The position numbers were made by a program, and so were the translations under genes. Shown one piece after another: positions 26,766-35,455 of a stretch of 64,000 bases of DNA. Origin of the DNA: Flavobacterium aquidurense (GTDB lineage Bacteria > Bacteroidota > Bacteroidia > Flavobacteriales > Flavobacteriaceae); assembly GCA_900107365.1 (NCBI GenBank), contig FNPS01000005.1, forward strand, positions 124,001 to 188,000, read 5' to 3'. The notes below the pieces were generated by a model. The model saw nothing but the letters and a program-made list of their open reading frames with translations. It ran no database searches and was not told the DNA's origin. The number at the start of each line of letters is the position of its first letter. The stretch's first letter is position 1.

Positions 26766-26802
26766 TCAAAAATCCCAAATTACAATGTAGTTTGGGATTT
26801 TA
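26766..26802 (-). terminator. Hairpin near the end of tex
   Basis: AAATCCCAAA and its complement, with a loop between them and A/T-runs on both sides, lie about 55 bp beyond the tex stop. Confidence 0.6.
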
Positions 26803-26857
26803 TTTTTGTTAGAACTTCTCTATTTGGAATTTGAATTTTCTTTTTTGGAATTTGTTT

Positions 26858-28981
26858 TTACAATACCATCGTCAACTGAATTCTCTTTCTATCTTCATCA
26901 ACCTCCGTAACTTTTACATCAACATGTTGGTGCAATTTTACCACTTCATTTACATCACTCACAAAACCAGCTTTTAATTGTGAAATATGAACTAAGCCAC
27001 TTTCCTTAATTCCGATATCAACAAAACAGCCAAAGTTGGTAATGTTATTCACAATTCCGGGTAAAATCATTCCGGTTCTCAAATCCTTGATCGATTTTAC
27101 ATTTGCATCAAATTCAAAAACCTTAGCCGACTTTCTCGGGTCTAATCCTGGCTTTTCAAGCTCTTTTATAATGTCTTTTAGGGTAAGTAAACCTATTTCA
27201 GGTGTAATATAGTTTTCGGCTTTAATAAGGGCTGTTTTCTCTTTGTTTGCAATTAAGTCGTTTACAGATAATTTCAAATCTTTTGCCATTTTCTCCACAA
27301 CCGGATAGGCTTCCGGATGTACTGCCGAATTATCCAACGGGTTTTTAGCATTCGAAATTCTAATAAAAGCCGCACCTTGCTGATATGCTTTATCGCCCAG
27401 ACGAGGCACTTTTTTCAATTGTTTTCTATCTTCAAACGGACCGTTTTCTGAACGATATTGCACAATGTTTTCGGCCAGCTTCTCTCCTATTCCACTTACA
27501 TAACTTAGTAAATGTTTACTTGCCGTGTTGATATTAATTCCAACCGAGTTTACACAGCGAATTACGGTGTTATCTAATTCTTCTTTTAATTTCGTTTGAT
27601 CCACATCGTGCTGATATTGACCTACGCCGATTGCTTTCGGGTCGATTTTAACCAATTCGGCCAAAGGATCTGAAAGTCGTCTTCCGATCGAAACTGATCC
27701 ACGAACCGTAACATCATAATTAGGAAATTCTTCACGAGCAATTTTTGATGCCGAATAAACCGAAGCTCCAGCCTCTGAAACTATGAAAACTTGCAATGGT
27801 TTATCAAACGCAATCTTTTTTATGAAGAATTCGGTTTCTCGCGAAGCCGTTCCATTCCCGATAGAAATCGCATCAATTTGATACGCATTTACCATCGAAC
27901 GGATTTTCTTAATTGCCATGGTTTCTTCATTTTGAGGCGCATGCGGATAAATGGTTTCGTTGTATAATAAATCGCCCTTTTCATCCAGACAAACTACTTT
28001 ACAACCACTTCGAAATCCTGGATCGATCGCTAAAATTCGTTTTTCTCCCAACGGCGGAGCCAATAATAACTGTCCTAAGTTGTTAGCAAAAACCTGAATC
28101 GAGTTCGCATCTGCTTTTGCTTTTGCTTCCTGTAAAGTCTCATTTCCAATCGCCGGATTCAATAATCGTTTATAACTATCCTCAATCGCTAACTGTAAAT
28201 GAGCCGTTGTGCTGTTTTGTTTTTTAATTATAATTTCGTCAATAATATCATACGCTTCATCCAGATCAACATCAACTTTCATCTTAACAAAACCTTCATT
28301 TTCAGCACGAAGCATGGCTAATAAACGATGCGAAGGTGCTTTTGTCAAGTTTTCATCCCAATCAAAATACTGACTGAATTTTTGCGCTCCTTCTTCTTCG
28401 GCTTTCTTTTTTACAACTTTAGTTCCTATTGTTGCTTTTCTTTGAAATAATCTTCTTAATTGCTTACGAACAAAAATATTCTCGTTGATCCATTCAGCAA
28501 CAATATCTCTTGCGCCTTGCATAGCGGCTTCTTCGTTGATTACATTTTCATTGATATATTGAGTCGAAATAAAATCGACATCAACATTACTTTCCGACAT
28601 GATAATTTTCGCTAATGGTTCTAAACCAAATTCGCGCGCCACATCTGCTTTTGTTTTTTTCTTCTTTTTGTAGGGAAGGTAAAAATCTTCAATTTCCTGC
28701 AAATCAAAACTCTGCTCGATTTTTTGTTTCAATTCCGGAGTAAGTGCTTTTTGCTCTTCAATCGATTTTAAAACTGCTTCTTTACGTTTTACAATCGTTT
28801 CATACTCTTTTTGAAGTTTGGCAATTAGCTCAATTTGCACTTCATCCAGGTTTCCGGTTGTATCTTTTCGGTAACGGGAAATAAACGGAATCGTACAATC
28901 TTCCTCTAATAATTTTACCGTGTTTTGAATGTTAATTGGCGCTGTTTGAACAGTCTTGGCAATGAATTGTATGTTAGTCAT
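26858..28981 (-). CDS. tex: Tex family S1 RNA-binding transcription accessory protein
   Basis: A 707-residue Tex/YhgF-type protein. The order is an N-terminal helical region (FISRYRKDTTGNLDE, DFYLPYKKKKKTKA), a RuvC/YqgF-like domain (LAIDPGFRSGCKVV near residue 320), helix-hairpin-helix motifs (SYVSGIGEKLAENIVQYR) and a C-terminal S1 domain ending at the last residue. It binds nucleic acids and is linked to transcription processes in the cytoplasm. The start is ATG at 28981. The upstream neighbour on the same strand is the Fic gene, separated by an inverted repeat. Confidence 0.92.
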   Translation of the reverse strand: MTNIQFIAKTVQTAPINIQNTVKLLEEDCTIPFISRYRKDTTGNLDEVQIELIAKLQKEYETIVKRKEAVLKSIEEQKALTPELKQKIEQSFDLQEIEDFYLPYKKKKKTKADVAREFGLEPLAKIIMSESNVDVDFISTQYINENVINEEAAMQGARDIVAEWINENIFVRKQLRRLFQRKATIGTKVVKKKAEEEGAQKFSQYFDWDENLTKAPSHRLLAMLRAENEGFVKMKVDVDLDEAYDIIDEIIIKKQNSTTAHLQLAIEDSYKRLLNPAIGNETLQEAKAKADANSIQVFANNLGQLLLAPPLGEKRILAIDPGFRSGCKVVCLDEKGDLLYNETIYPHAPQNEETMAIKKIRSMVNAYQIDAISIGNGTASRETEFFIKKIAFDKPLQVFIVSEAGASVYSASKIAREEFPNYDVTVRGSVSIGRRLSDPLAELVKIDPKAIGVGQYQHDVDQTKLKEELDNTVIRCVNSVGININTASKHLLSYVSGIGEKLAENIVQYRSENGPFEDRKQLKKVPRLGDKAYQQGAAFIRISNAKNPLDNSAVHPEAYPVVEKMAKDLKLSVNDLIANKEKTALIKAENYITPEIGLLTLKDIIKELEKPGLDPRKSAKVFEFDANVKSIKDLRTGMILPGIVNNITNFGCFVDIGIKESGLVHISQLKAGFVSDVNEVVKLHQHVDVKVTEVDEDRKRIQLTMVL

Positions 28982-29010
28982 TTATTATGGATTAAAAAAA
29001 ATATGTAAAA

Positions 29011-29040
29011 ATTACGAGATTTAACGAGAATCTCGCAATT
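29011..29040. repeat. Inverted repeat, left copy, at the 3' side of fic
   Basis: It contains ATTACGAGATTTAACGAGA then ATCTCGCAATT. It is the reverse complement of the copy at 30370 with a few differences, and contains CGAGA/TCTCG half-sites. Confidence 0.8.
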
Positions 29041-29041
29041 T

Positions 29042-30340
29042 TTATAATTTATATGATTTTAAAATTTTATTAAACTGTTTTGATTTAATAAAATTGTGTT
29101 TTATTTTATTAACTTGTATTTTTTCTAAAAAACCTAAATTTTCAAGATTATTTAAATCTGTTCTAGCCGTAAAATTTGAAATTCCAAATCTATTTTCTAT
29201 TTCTTTACTACTTAAAACCCTATCAGAATCTTCGTTTAAGATTTTTAAAATTTGTGCTTGACGCTCATTCACATTTGGTATCTTAATGAATTTTGCCGCT
29301 TGAATTACTTCATTTTGTTTTCTACCAATATATTCCTTCAATGCTGTAAATGCCTTCTCCATTGTTTTTATATGATAAGTTATAAAGTAAGTAAGGTCAT
29401 TTTGATCAATTTCTGAATACAAAAAAGCTTTTTCATACTGCACTTTTGTATCTTTTATAATAGTAGAAATCGTTAAATATTCTGTCAGCCAGTAACCATT
29501 TTTGAGCATATACCAATAAAATAGAGCCCTTGCTGTTCTACCATTTCCATCAGAAAATGGGTGTATCCAACCAATCATAAAATGAATTATAATTCCTTTA
29601 ATAATTGGATGAATAAAAGTTTTTTGTTCTTCATTAAAAAACAAACATAAGTCATTAATTAACTTTTGTATTTCTTCATTTTTTGGTGGTGTGTGTACTA
29701 CTTCACTATTTGAATAGTTTACCACATAAATATCGTTGTTCTCTCTATATCTTCCTTCATCTTCAATATCTTCTAATGTATTATTAGAAATAAGTTTATG
29801 AATGTATAAAAGATTCTCTGGTGTTAAACTATCCTTTTTATGTTGAACAATATATCTCATTGTGAAATAATTATTCATAATCATCTGTTCTGATTTATTT
29901 TTCGGTTTACGTTCTTTTTGAATCATTTCCTTTGCCGCTTTTCTAGTGGTATTTGCACCTTCCATTTGACTACTTGAAATAGCTTCTTCCATTATTGAAC
30001 TTATGAGAAATTTATTTTTGTCAGTATCATTTATACCTATATTGCTTCCTAAATTTCCTCCGATATGTAAATCAAAATGATGTAAAAGTCTAAGAATATA
30101 ATCAGTAACGTTAAAGTTAAAAGAATATGTTCCAAATAAAATATTTTGCTTATTTAATGATCGAGATAATTTAATAGCATTCCAATATTGTTCAGATTCA
30201 ATAGATTTTGTTTTATATTTAACTTTATCCCAATATAAATATTCATCGTTGATTTCTTTCAATTCCCCTGACAATGTAAGCTGAGTAAGTAAACTTATCG
30301 TATTATTATCGTATCTCGATATTGGTGGATGTTCTAACAT
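29042..30340 (-). CDS. Fic family AMP-transferase with winged-helix C-terminus
   Basis: A 432-residue Fic protein. The core motif HPFSDGNGRTAR is intact at 260-271, so AMP transfer to a hydroxyl side chain is expected. A class II inhibitory motif, SSQMEG at about 123-128, lies before the core and should hold the enzyme inactive until released. The last 75 residues (VNERQAQILKILNE, LSSKEIENRFGISNFTART) form a winged helix, so the protein may bind DNA and self-regulate. The gene looks more AT-rich than its neighbours and is bracketed by inverted repeats, suggesting transfer. Confidence 0.9.
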   Translation of the reverse strand: MLEHPPISRYDNNTISLLTQLTLSGELKEINDEYLYWDKVKYKTKSIESEQYWNAIKLSRSLNKQNILFGTYSFNFNVTDYILRLLHHFDLHIGGNLGSNIGINDTDKNKFLISSIMEEAISSSQMEGANTTRKAAKEMIQKERKPKNKSEQMIMNNYFTMRYIVQHKKDSLTPENLLYIHKLISNNTLEDIEDEGRYRENNDIYVVNYSNSEVVHTPPKNEEIQKLINDLCLFFNEEQKTFIHPIIKGIIIHFMIGWIHPFSDGNGRTARALFYWYMLKNGYWLTEYLTISTIIKDTKVQYEKAFLYSEIDQNDLTYFITYHIKTMEKAFTALKEYIGRKQNEVIQAAKFIKIPNVNERQAQILKILNEDSDRVLSSKEIENRFGISNFTARTDLNNLENLGFLEKIQVNKIKHNFIKSKQFNKILKSYKL

Positions 30341-30369
30341 AAAGTTATTTTTATGCTAAAGTAATAAAT

Positions 30370-30398
30370 AATGCGAGATTCTCGTAAAATCTCGCATT
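30370..30398. repeat. Inverted repeat, right copy, 5' of fic
   Basis: It contains AATGCGAGATTCTCGTAAA then ATCTCGCATT. CGAGATTCTCG is an 11-bp palindrome, and a further TCTCG half-site follows. It lies 29 bp upstream of the fic start and could be its operator. Confidence 0.85.
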
Positions 30399-30478
30399 AT
30401 TTACTTCTTTTGAATTACTGAGTCCTTTTTATGAAAGTTATTATATACTATTTTTATAATATAATTTGGCCAAAATAA

Positions 30479-30486
30479 TACCTTTG
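30479..30486 (+). promoter_or_regulatory. -7 element of the DUF1294 gene
   Basis: TACCTTTG fits TAnnTTTG and ends 17 bp before the ATG. Confidence 0.45.
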
Positions 30487-30503
30487 TTTCTAATTTTAAG
30501 CCA

Positions 30504-30773
30504 ATGAAAGTTTTATTAGTGTCGTTTTTATTTATTAATATTTTCGTTTTTCTACTTGCAGGTTTTGATAAACATCAAGCAAAAAAAAACAAACGAAGAA
30601 TTCCTGAAAACACATTGTTTTTCCTGGAAGCGATTGGCGGAACATTCGGTTTATTACTAGCTATGTTATTCTTTAGACATAAAACGAGTAAAACTTCTTT
30701 TATTGTGAAGTTTTCTGGGATTCTTTTGATTCAGATTGTGTTGGTTTATCTTAAATTAACTGATAAGATTTAA
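30504..30773 (+). CDS. DUF1294 domain-containing membrane protein
   Basis: An 89-residue protein with three hydrophobic segments. The segment FDKHQAKKNKRRIPENTLFF between the first and second, and GGTFGLLLAMLFFRHKTSK between the second and third, are typical of DUF1294. It is a small inner-membrane protein of unknown function. The gene is alone and has its own -7 element. Confidence 0.85.
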   Translation: MKVLLVSFLFINIFVFLLAGFDKHQAKKNKRRIPENTLFFLEAIGGTFGLLLAMLFFRHKTSKTSFIVKFSGILLIQIVLVYLKLTDKI

Positions 30774-30897
30774 ACAATTATATTGTTAATAACTACATAA
30801 CTTATTATATAACAAGTATTTAAATACTGTATTTTTAAAAACATTAAATAAAAAACCGGATGAATTTAAAAATCCGCCCGGTGTGTTTATTTCTACT

Positions 30898-30910
30898 GGT
30901 GCGTAGCACC
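30898..30910. repeat. Small hairpin GGTGC-GTA-GCACC near the end of rpiB
   Basis: A 5-bp stem with a 3-base loop is followed on the plus strand by a T-run. It lies 17 bp beyond the rpiB stop and may be a remnant of a dispersed repeat or a weak terminator. Confidence 0.4.
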
Positions 30911-30926
30911 CGATTTTTTTAAATTT

Positions 30927-31358
30927 TTACGAACAGGCGATTTTATTTACTCTGTTTTGGTGTCTTCCGCCTTCAAATGCTGTAGTTAAAAAAGTTTCTA
31001 CCATTTCTACCGCTTGTGGAATAGACGTAAAACGCGCCGGAATACTTATAATATTAGCATCATTATGCAAACGAACTAAAGCTGCAATTTCTTTAGTCCA
31101 GCATAAACCAGCTCTTACTTTTGGATGTTTGTTAACCGTCATGGCTATTCCGTTTCCGGTTCCGCAGATTACGATTCCAAAATCAGCTTTTCCTTCAGAT
31201 ACATCATTTGCAACCGGATGTCCATAATCAGGATAATCAACAGAGTCTTCAGAATCTGTGCCGTAATTAGTTACTTCATATCCTTTTGCTTTAAGCATCG
31301 CAACAATTGCTTTTTTATAATCTGGTCCTGCGTGGTCGTTTCCTATCGAAATTTTCAT
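30927..31358 (-). CDS. rpiB: Ribose 5-phosphate isomerase B
   Basis: A 143-residue cytosolic enzyme of the pentose phosphate pathway, interconverting ribose 5-phosphate and ribulose 5-phosphate. It shows ISIGNDHAGPDYK at the start, DYPDYGHPVA, the GTGNGIAMTVNK loop and HNDANIISIPAR. The usual active-site Cys is in VICGTGNG. Length is normal. It is the last gene before the large gene-free stretch and reads away from it. Confidence 0.93.
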   Translation of the reverse strand: MKISIGNDHAGPDYKKAIVAMLKAKGYEVTNYGTDSEDSVDYPDYGHPVANDVSEGKADFGIVICGTGNGIAMTVNKHPKVRAGLCWTKEIAALVRLHNDANIISIPARFTSIPQAVEMVETFLTTAFEGGRHQNRVNKIACS

Positions 31359-31432
31359 TGTAAATACTATTTAGTTGTGTTATGCAAATTTAACCAAACA
31401 ATTACAAACATGTTTAAAAAGGAAATTAAATT

Positions 31433-31491
31433 TTTTCGCCACGAATTCACGAATTCTATAAAACTAAAAATTTGTGAATTCGTGGCGAAAA
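31433..31491. repeat. Hairpin repeat of the GCCACGAATT family
   Basis: Two 23-bp arms (31433-31455 and 31469-31491), sharing TTTTCGCCACGAATTCACGA and its complement with one mismatch, enclose a 13-bp loop. A related hairpin lies at 62136. Confidence 0.85.
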
Positions 31492-31567
31492 CTACTTAGT
31501 ATATGCATTAAACTTTGTGACCTTTTGACACAAATTAATACGTATATATAGATCCAAACTTTATTAA

Positions 31568-31602
31568 CTTTGCGTAAAAACTTTGTATTCTTTGTGGTAA
31601 AA
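31568..31602. repeat. Copy of the ACCACAAAG...CAAAG intergenic repeat
   Basis: Read on the minus strand it gives TTTTACCACAAAGAATACAA then AGTTTTTACGCAAAG. The same family flanks the GxxExxY gene at 63249 and 63856. Confidence 0.65.
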
Positions 31603-31619
31603 TACACCCCATTTACAAC

Positions 31620-32180
31620 ACGCTTTATATCAAAACCTTAACGTTATTAACAATTTTAATATCTCTATAATTAGCTGAATATCAATTAGAAATAAACATT
31701 ATTTCTGTTAAAATTTTAGATTGTTAATACCAAAAGCTAATTCGTTGATATTCAGTTAACTTTAAATTAACATTATTTGTTAATAAGTTCAGATAGAATA
31801 TTAGAAGTTTTTTTTGGTCGTGTCATAAAAAAACCTAATCCAAAACCGGAATCAAAAAACCTAATAAAGTTTGAGAAATTTTTAGAAAAGTTATCAATAT
31901 CAAAAATGCCATTTTCAACAAATATCAACATATGAACTTATCTACAAAATGAATCCCTTTTTAGTTGTCAACCGTTGTTAATTAAAATACAAAAAGTCTT
32001 ATAAATTAATCTTTTAGCTAAATATAAGTATGTTGATAACTCTATATAAGTAAGCAAAACTTCATTTCAATACAATTAAAAATAAAATTATTGCACATAT
32101 TAACAAGCTATAATAACAACCATAAATTAATTTAAATTAAATTTTTCTTTTTGTTGTATTTAATATATGTTGACAACTTT
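31620..32180. other. Candidate chromosomal replication origin (oriC)
   Basis: The whole 870-bp interval 31359-32228 has no gene; the two repeats are at its left end and this core is very AT-rich. DnaA-box-like nonamers (consensus TTATCCACA) are TTATCTACA at 31938, TTATCAACA on the minus strand at 32031-32039 and TTGTCAACA on the minus strand at 32168-32176. Weaker ones are TTATCAATA at 31891, TTGTCAACC at 31965, and TTATTAACA at 31644 and (minus) 31778. Coding strand bias switches from minus to plus across it, and a parS cluster lies 19 kb to the right. The function is inferred. Confidence 0.6.
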
Positions 32181-32228
32181 GAAAAGTTTTAAAAGAAAAA
32201 AAAATTGAAACTGAAAAAATAGAACGGT

Positions 32229-32462
32229 TTAAACGATTTTGAGTGGACTGTTGAGATTGTCCAGAATTTGCTGAACTTCTTCGAAATCGTTTGGATGAAC
32301 TTTCAGTTTGATTCCACCCAATGCTGCCGAATACATTGGAGCCACAGAGAGCGTCATTTCGTTTTCAAAAAAATACGGAATCTCTTCTTGTTCTAGTAAG
32401 TGTTTCAGAACAACGGTTTCGTGCTGGTAATTGAATATGGCGATGGTTTTAAAGCTTTCCAT
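32229..32462 (-). CDS. DUF2007 domain-containing protein
   Basis: A 77-residue soluble protein. FKTIAIFNYQHETVVLKHLL, then EEIPYFFENE, then LKVHPNDFEEVQQIL are the DUF2007 pattern, a small alpha/beta domain described as a putative signal-transducing or regulatory module in Bacteroidota. It has no operon partner and diverges from rnr. Its end borders the gene-free candidate origin. Confidence 0.8.
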   Translation of the reverse strand: MESFKTIAIFNYQHETVVLKHLLEQEEIPYFFENEMTLSVAPMYSAALGGIKLKVHPNDFEEVQQILDNLNSPLKIV

Positions 32463-32569
32463 ACAAGGTATTTTTATAAAGATACGAAAGTTATTTTTTT
32501 AATAATTTATTTGTTAAAATCTATAATCTGATATCTTATTTGTAATTTTAACTTTTTAAGAAAAGATAT

Positions 32570-34750
32570 ATGAGTAAGAAAATTAGAAAGCCGATAAAAA
32601 ATGAGAAAGATTTCTCTAGTAAGATAGTAAAAATTTTATCGCAAAGCCCAAATAAAGCATTCAACTACAAACAAATAGGAGCAAAGTTAGAACTTGATGA
32701 TACAAAAAGCAGAAATCAGATTATAAAAGATTTAAAAATTCTGGCTGCTTCAAAGAAAATTATAGAAACCGAACCTGGAAAATATTTAGTGAAAGCCGAA
32801 AGTCAGGATTATTACGAAGGAACCATTGATATGACCAGCAGAAAAACGGCCTATTTTGTTTGTCCTGATTTTACTGAAGATGTTTTTATTCCGACCAATA
32901 ATTTGAATCGTGCACTAGACAAAGACAAAGTAAAAGTTTACGTTTATAACAGAAGAAAAGGGAAAAGACCTGAAGGAGAAGTAATTGAAGTAATTGAAAG
33001 AAATAAAACAGAGTTTGTTGGTGTAATAGATATTCAGGCCAATTTTGCCTTTGTATCAACAGCAAATCCTAAAATGTATACGGATATTTTTATTCCGAAA
33101 GATAAAATTGGTGAAGCAGAAAATGGTGATGTTGTATTAGTTACGATTGAAGACTGGCCTAAAAGAGCGGATAGTCCGTTTGGATCTGTGATTAAAGTTT
33201 TAGGAAAACCTGGAGAACACAATACAGAGATTCATGCCATTTTAGCTGAATATGGTTTACCATCTGATTTTCCGGTAGAAGTAGAAGTATTTGCACAAAA
33301 AATAGATACTTCGATTCAGGAATCTGAAATTGCAAAACGTCGTGATATGCGTGATACACTGACATTCACGATCGATCCAAAAGATGCAAAAGATTTTGAT
33401 GATGCCTTGTCTTTCAAAAAGTTAGAAAATGGAAATTTCGAAATAGGTATTCATATTGCCGATGTTTCGTATTATTTAGAAGAAGGAACAATTTTAGATG
33501 ATGAAGCATATCAAAGAGCAACTTCGGTTTATTTGGTTGATAGAGTAGTACCAATGCTTCCGGAAGTTTTATCTAATTTTGCCTGTTCATTACGTCCAAA
33601 TGAAGAGAAATATACATTCTCTGCCATATTTGAAGTTTCTGAAACATCGCAGGTTATTAACCAATGGTTTGGTAGAACAGTAATTTATTCAGATCAGCGA
33701 TTTGCTTATGAAGAAGCGCAATATATCATTGAAACAAAAGACAATACAATTCCGGTTGATATTTCAATTACAGGAGAATCGTATGTTGTTTCAGATGAAA
33801 TTGTGGAAGCCACTTTAAAATTAGATGAATTAGCTAAGATTTTAAGAAAGAAAAGAATGGCCAATGGAGCCATTTCTTTTGATAAAGTAGAAGTAAAATT
33901 CAACTTAGATCCTGAAGGAGAGCCAGAAGGAGTGTACTTCAAAGTTTCTAAAGATGCCAATCATCTTATTGAAGAATTCATGCTTTTAGCGAATAGAAAA
34001 GTAGCTGAGTACATTGGAAAACAGAAGAAAACATTTATTTACAGGATTCACGATGAACCAAATGAAGATAAATTAATTGCGATGCAAACCGTAATTGCTA
34101 AATTTGGTTATAAAATTGATTTCAGAAACAAAGGCGATATTTCAAAATCATTGAATGCCTTGATGGAAGAAGTGAATGGTAAAAAAGAGCAAAATTTAAT
34201 TGATACTCTAGCGATTAGAAGTATGAGTAAAGCCAAATATTCAACAGAAAATATTGGACATTATGGTTTAGCTTTTGATTATTATAGCCATTTTACTTCG
34301 CCAATTCGTCGTTATCCTGACGTTATGGTACATCGTTTGCTGCAATTTTATTTAGATGGAGGTGCTTCTGTAAACGAAGAAATCTACGAAACAAAATGTC
34401 TGCATTGTTCCAATATGGAAAGTTTAGCAACCAATGCTGAGCGCGACAGTATCAAATACATGCAGGTTAAATACATGCAGGATCACCAGGACGAAGAATT
34501 TTTGGGCGTTATTTCAGGAGTTACAGAATGGGGAATTTATGTTGAAATTGTTTCGAATAAATGCGAAGGAATGGTAAGAATCAGAGAAATAAAAGATGAT
34601 TATTACACTTTTGATGAAAAACAATATGCTTTGGTTGGAGCTACTTCAAACAGCATATTGCAATTAGGAGATGAAATTTATGTTAAAGTAAAAAATGCCG
34701 ATTTAGTGAAGAAACAACTGGATTTTCATTTTTTGCGACGAGCAGAATAG
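32570..34750 (+). CDS. rnr: Ribonuclease R
   Basis: A 726-residue 3'-to-5' exoribonuclease that degrades structured RNA. The order is an N-terminal helix-turn-helix (about 15-72), cold-shock domains (about 80-215), an RNB catalytic domain with IDPKDAKDFDDA at 268-279 providing the metal-binding Asp residues, HYGLAFDYYSHFTSPIRRYP near 563-582, and a C-terminal S1 domain (about 640-726). Length is normal for Bacteroidota. It is 23 bp upstream of a GIN-domain gene. It is the first long gene to the right of the candidate origin and points away from it. Confidence 0.95.
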   Translation: MSKKIRKPIKNEKDFSSKIVKILSQSPNKAFNYKQIGAKLELDDTKSRNQIIKDLKILAASKKIIETEPGKYLVKAESQDYYEGTIDMTSRKTAYFVCPDFTEDVFIPTNNLNRALDKDKVKVYVYNRRKGKRPEGEVIEVIERNKTEFVGVIDIQANFAFVSTANPKMYTDIFIPKDKIGEAENGDVVLVTIEDWPKRADSPFGSVIKVLGKPGEHNTEIHAILAEYGLPSDFPVEVEVFAQKIDTSIQESEIAKRRDMRDTLTFTIDPKDAKDFDDALSFKKLENGNFEIGIHIADVSYYLEEGTILDDEAYQRATSVYLVDRVVPMLPEVLSNFACSLRPNEEKYTFSAIFEVSETSQVINQWFGRTVIYSDQRFAYEEAQYIIETKDNTIPVDISITGESYVVSDEIVEATLKLDELAKILRKKRMANGAISFDKVEVKFNLDPEGEPEGVYFKVSKDANHLIEEFMLLANRKVAEYIGKQKKTFIYRIHDEPNEDKLIAMQTVIAKFGYKIDFRNKGDISKSLNALMEEVNGKKEQNLIDTLAIRSMSKAKYSTENIGHYGLAFDYYSHFTSPIRRYPDVMVHRLLQFYLDGGASVNEEIYETKCLHCSNMESLATNAERDSIKYMQVKYMQDHQDEEFLGVISGVTEWGIYVEIVSNKCEGMVRIREIKDDYYTFDEKQYALVGATSNSILQLGDEIYVKVKNADLVKKQLDFHFLRRAE

Positions 34751-34773
34751 TTGTTAAATTAAAATAGAGAGAT

Positions 34774-35442
34774 ATGAAAAAGTTATTAATTGGTGTTGCA
34801 ATTTTATTTGTACAAATGTCATTTGCACAGGTAACGAAAGAAGTAGGAGATTTTGATGAAGTAAAAGTTTTTGATAAACTTCATGTTAAATTAGTAGCGT
34901 CTTCAGACAATAAAGTGGTCATTAAAGGAGCTCGTGAATCAGAAGTAGAGGTTATCAACAAAAAAGGTACCTTAAAAATAAGAATGACTATATCTAAACC
35001 ATTATCTGGAGATGAGCTTGATATTACATTGTATTATAAACACATAGAACTTATTGATGTTAATGAAGGTGCCCTTGTTACAAGCACAGAACCTGTAAAA
35101 GCAACTTCATTTAAGGTAAGTGCTCAGGAAGGCGGTAAAATTAATGTAGATTTAGATGTTGATAAACTAAAAGTAAGTTCAGTTTCTGGAGGAGAAATTA
35201 CTTTGACAGGGAAAGCTTCAAACCAGGATGCAAGTTTAGGAGCTGGTGGTTTTTTATTAGCTAGCAAATTAGTTACCTCTCAAACTACAGTAAGCGTTTC
35301 TGCGGGAGGAAAAGCAGATGTGAATGCTACTACGCTTGTTGATGCAAAAGTAAGCGCAGGAGGCTCTATTTACATTTACGGAAAACCTAGACAAATTAAT
35401 CAAAAAACGGTTTTTGGAGGTAAAATCGAAGAAGTGAAATAA
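34774..35442 (+). CDS. Secreted GIN-domain protein (DUF2807)
   Basis: A 222-residue protein with a signal peptide (MKKLLIGVAILFVQMSFAQ, cleavage near residue 19). The mature part has the head-GIN arrangement: VGDFDEVKVFDKLHVKLV at the start and then repeating short beta strands (ISVSGGEI-like, SAGGKADVNA, SAGGSIYIYG) that form a beta-helix. GIN-domain proteins are common periplasmic or outer-membrane proteins of Bacteroidota with unknown roles, perhaps adhesion. It lies 23 bp after rnr and 13 bp before the LysE-like gene, so these may be one transcript. Confidence 0.85.
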   Translation: MKKLLIGVAILFVQMSFAQVTKEVGDFDEVKVFDKLHVKLVASSDNKVVIKGARESEVEVINKKGTLKIRMTISKPLSGDELDITLYYKHIELIDVNEGALVTSTEPVKATSFKVSAQEGGKINVDLDVDKLKVSSVSGGEITLTGKASNQDASLGAGGFLLASKLVTSQTTVSVSAGGKADVNATTLVDAKVSAGGSIYIYGKPRQINQKTVFGGKIEEVK

Positions 35443-35455
35443 TAATTCTATTTGA

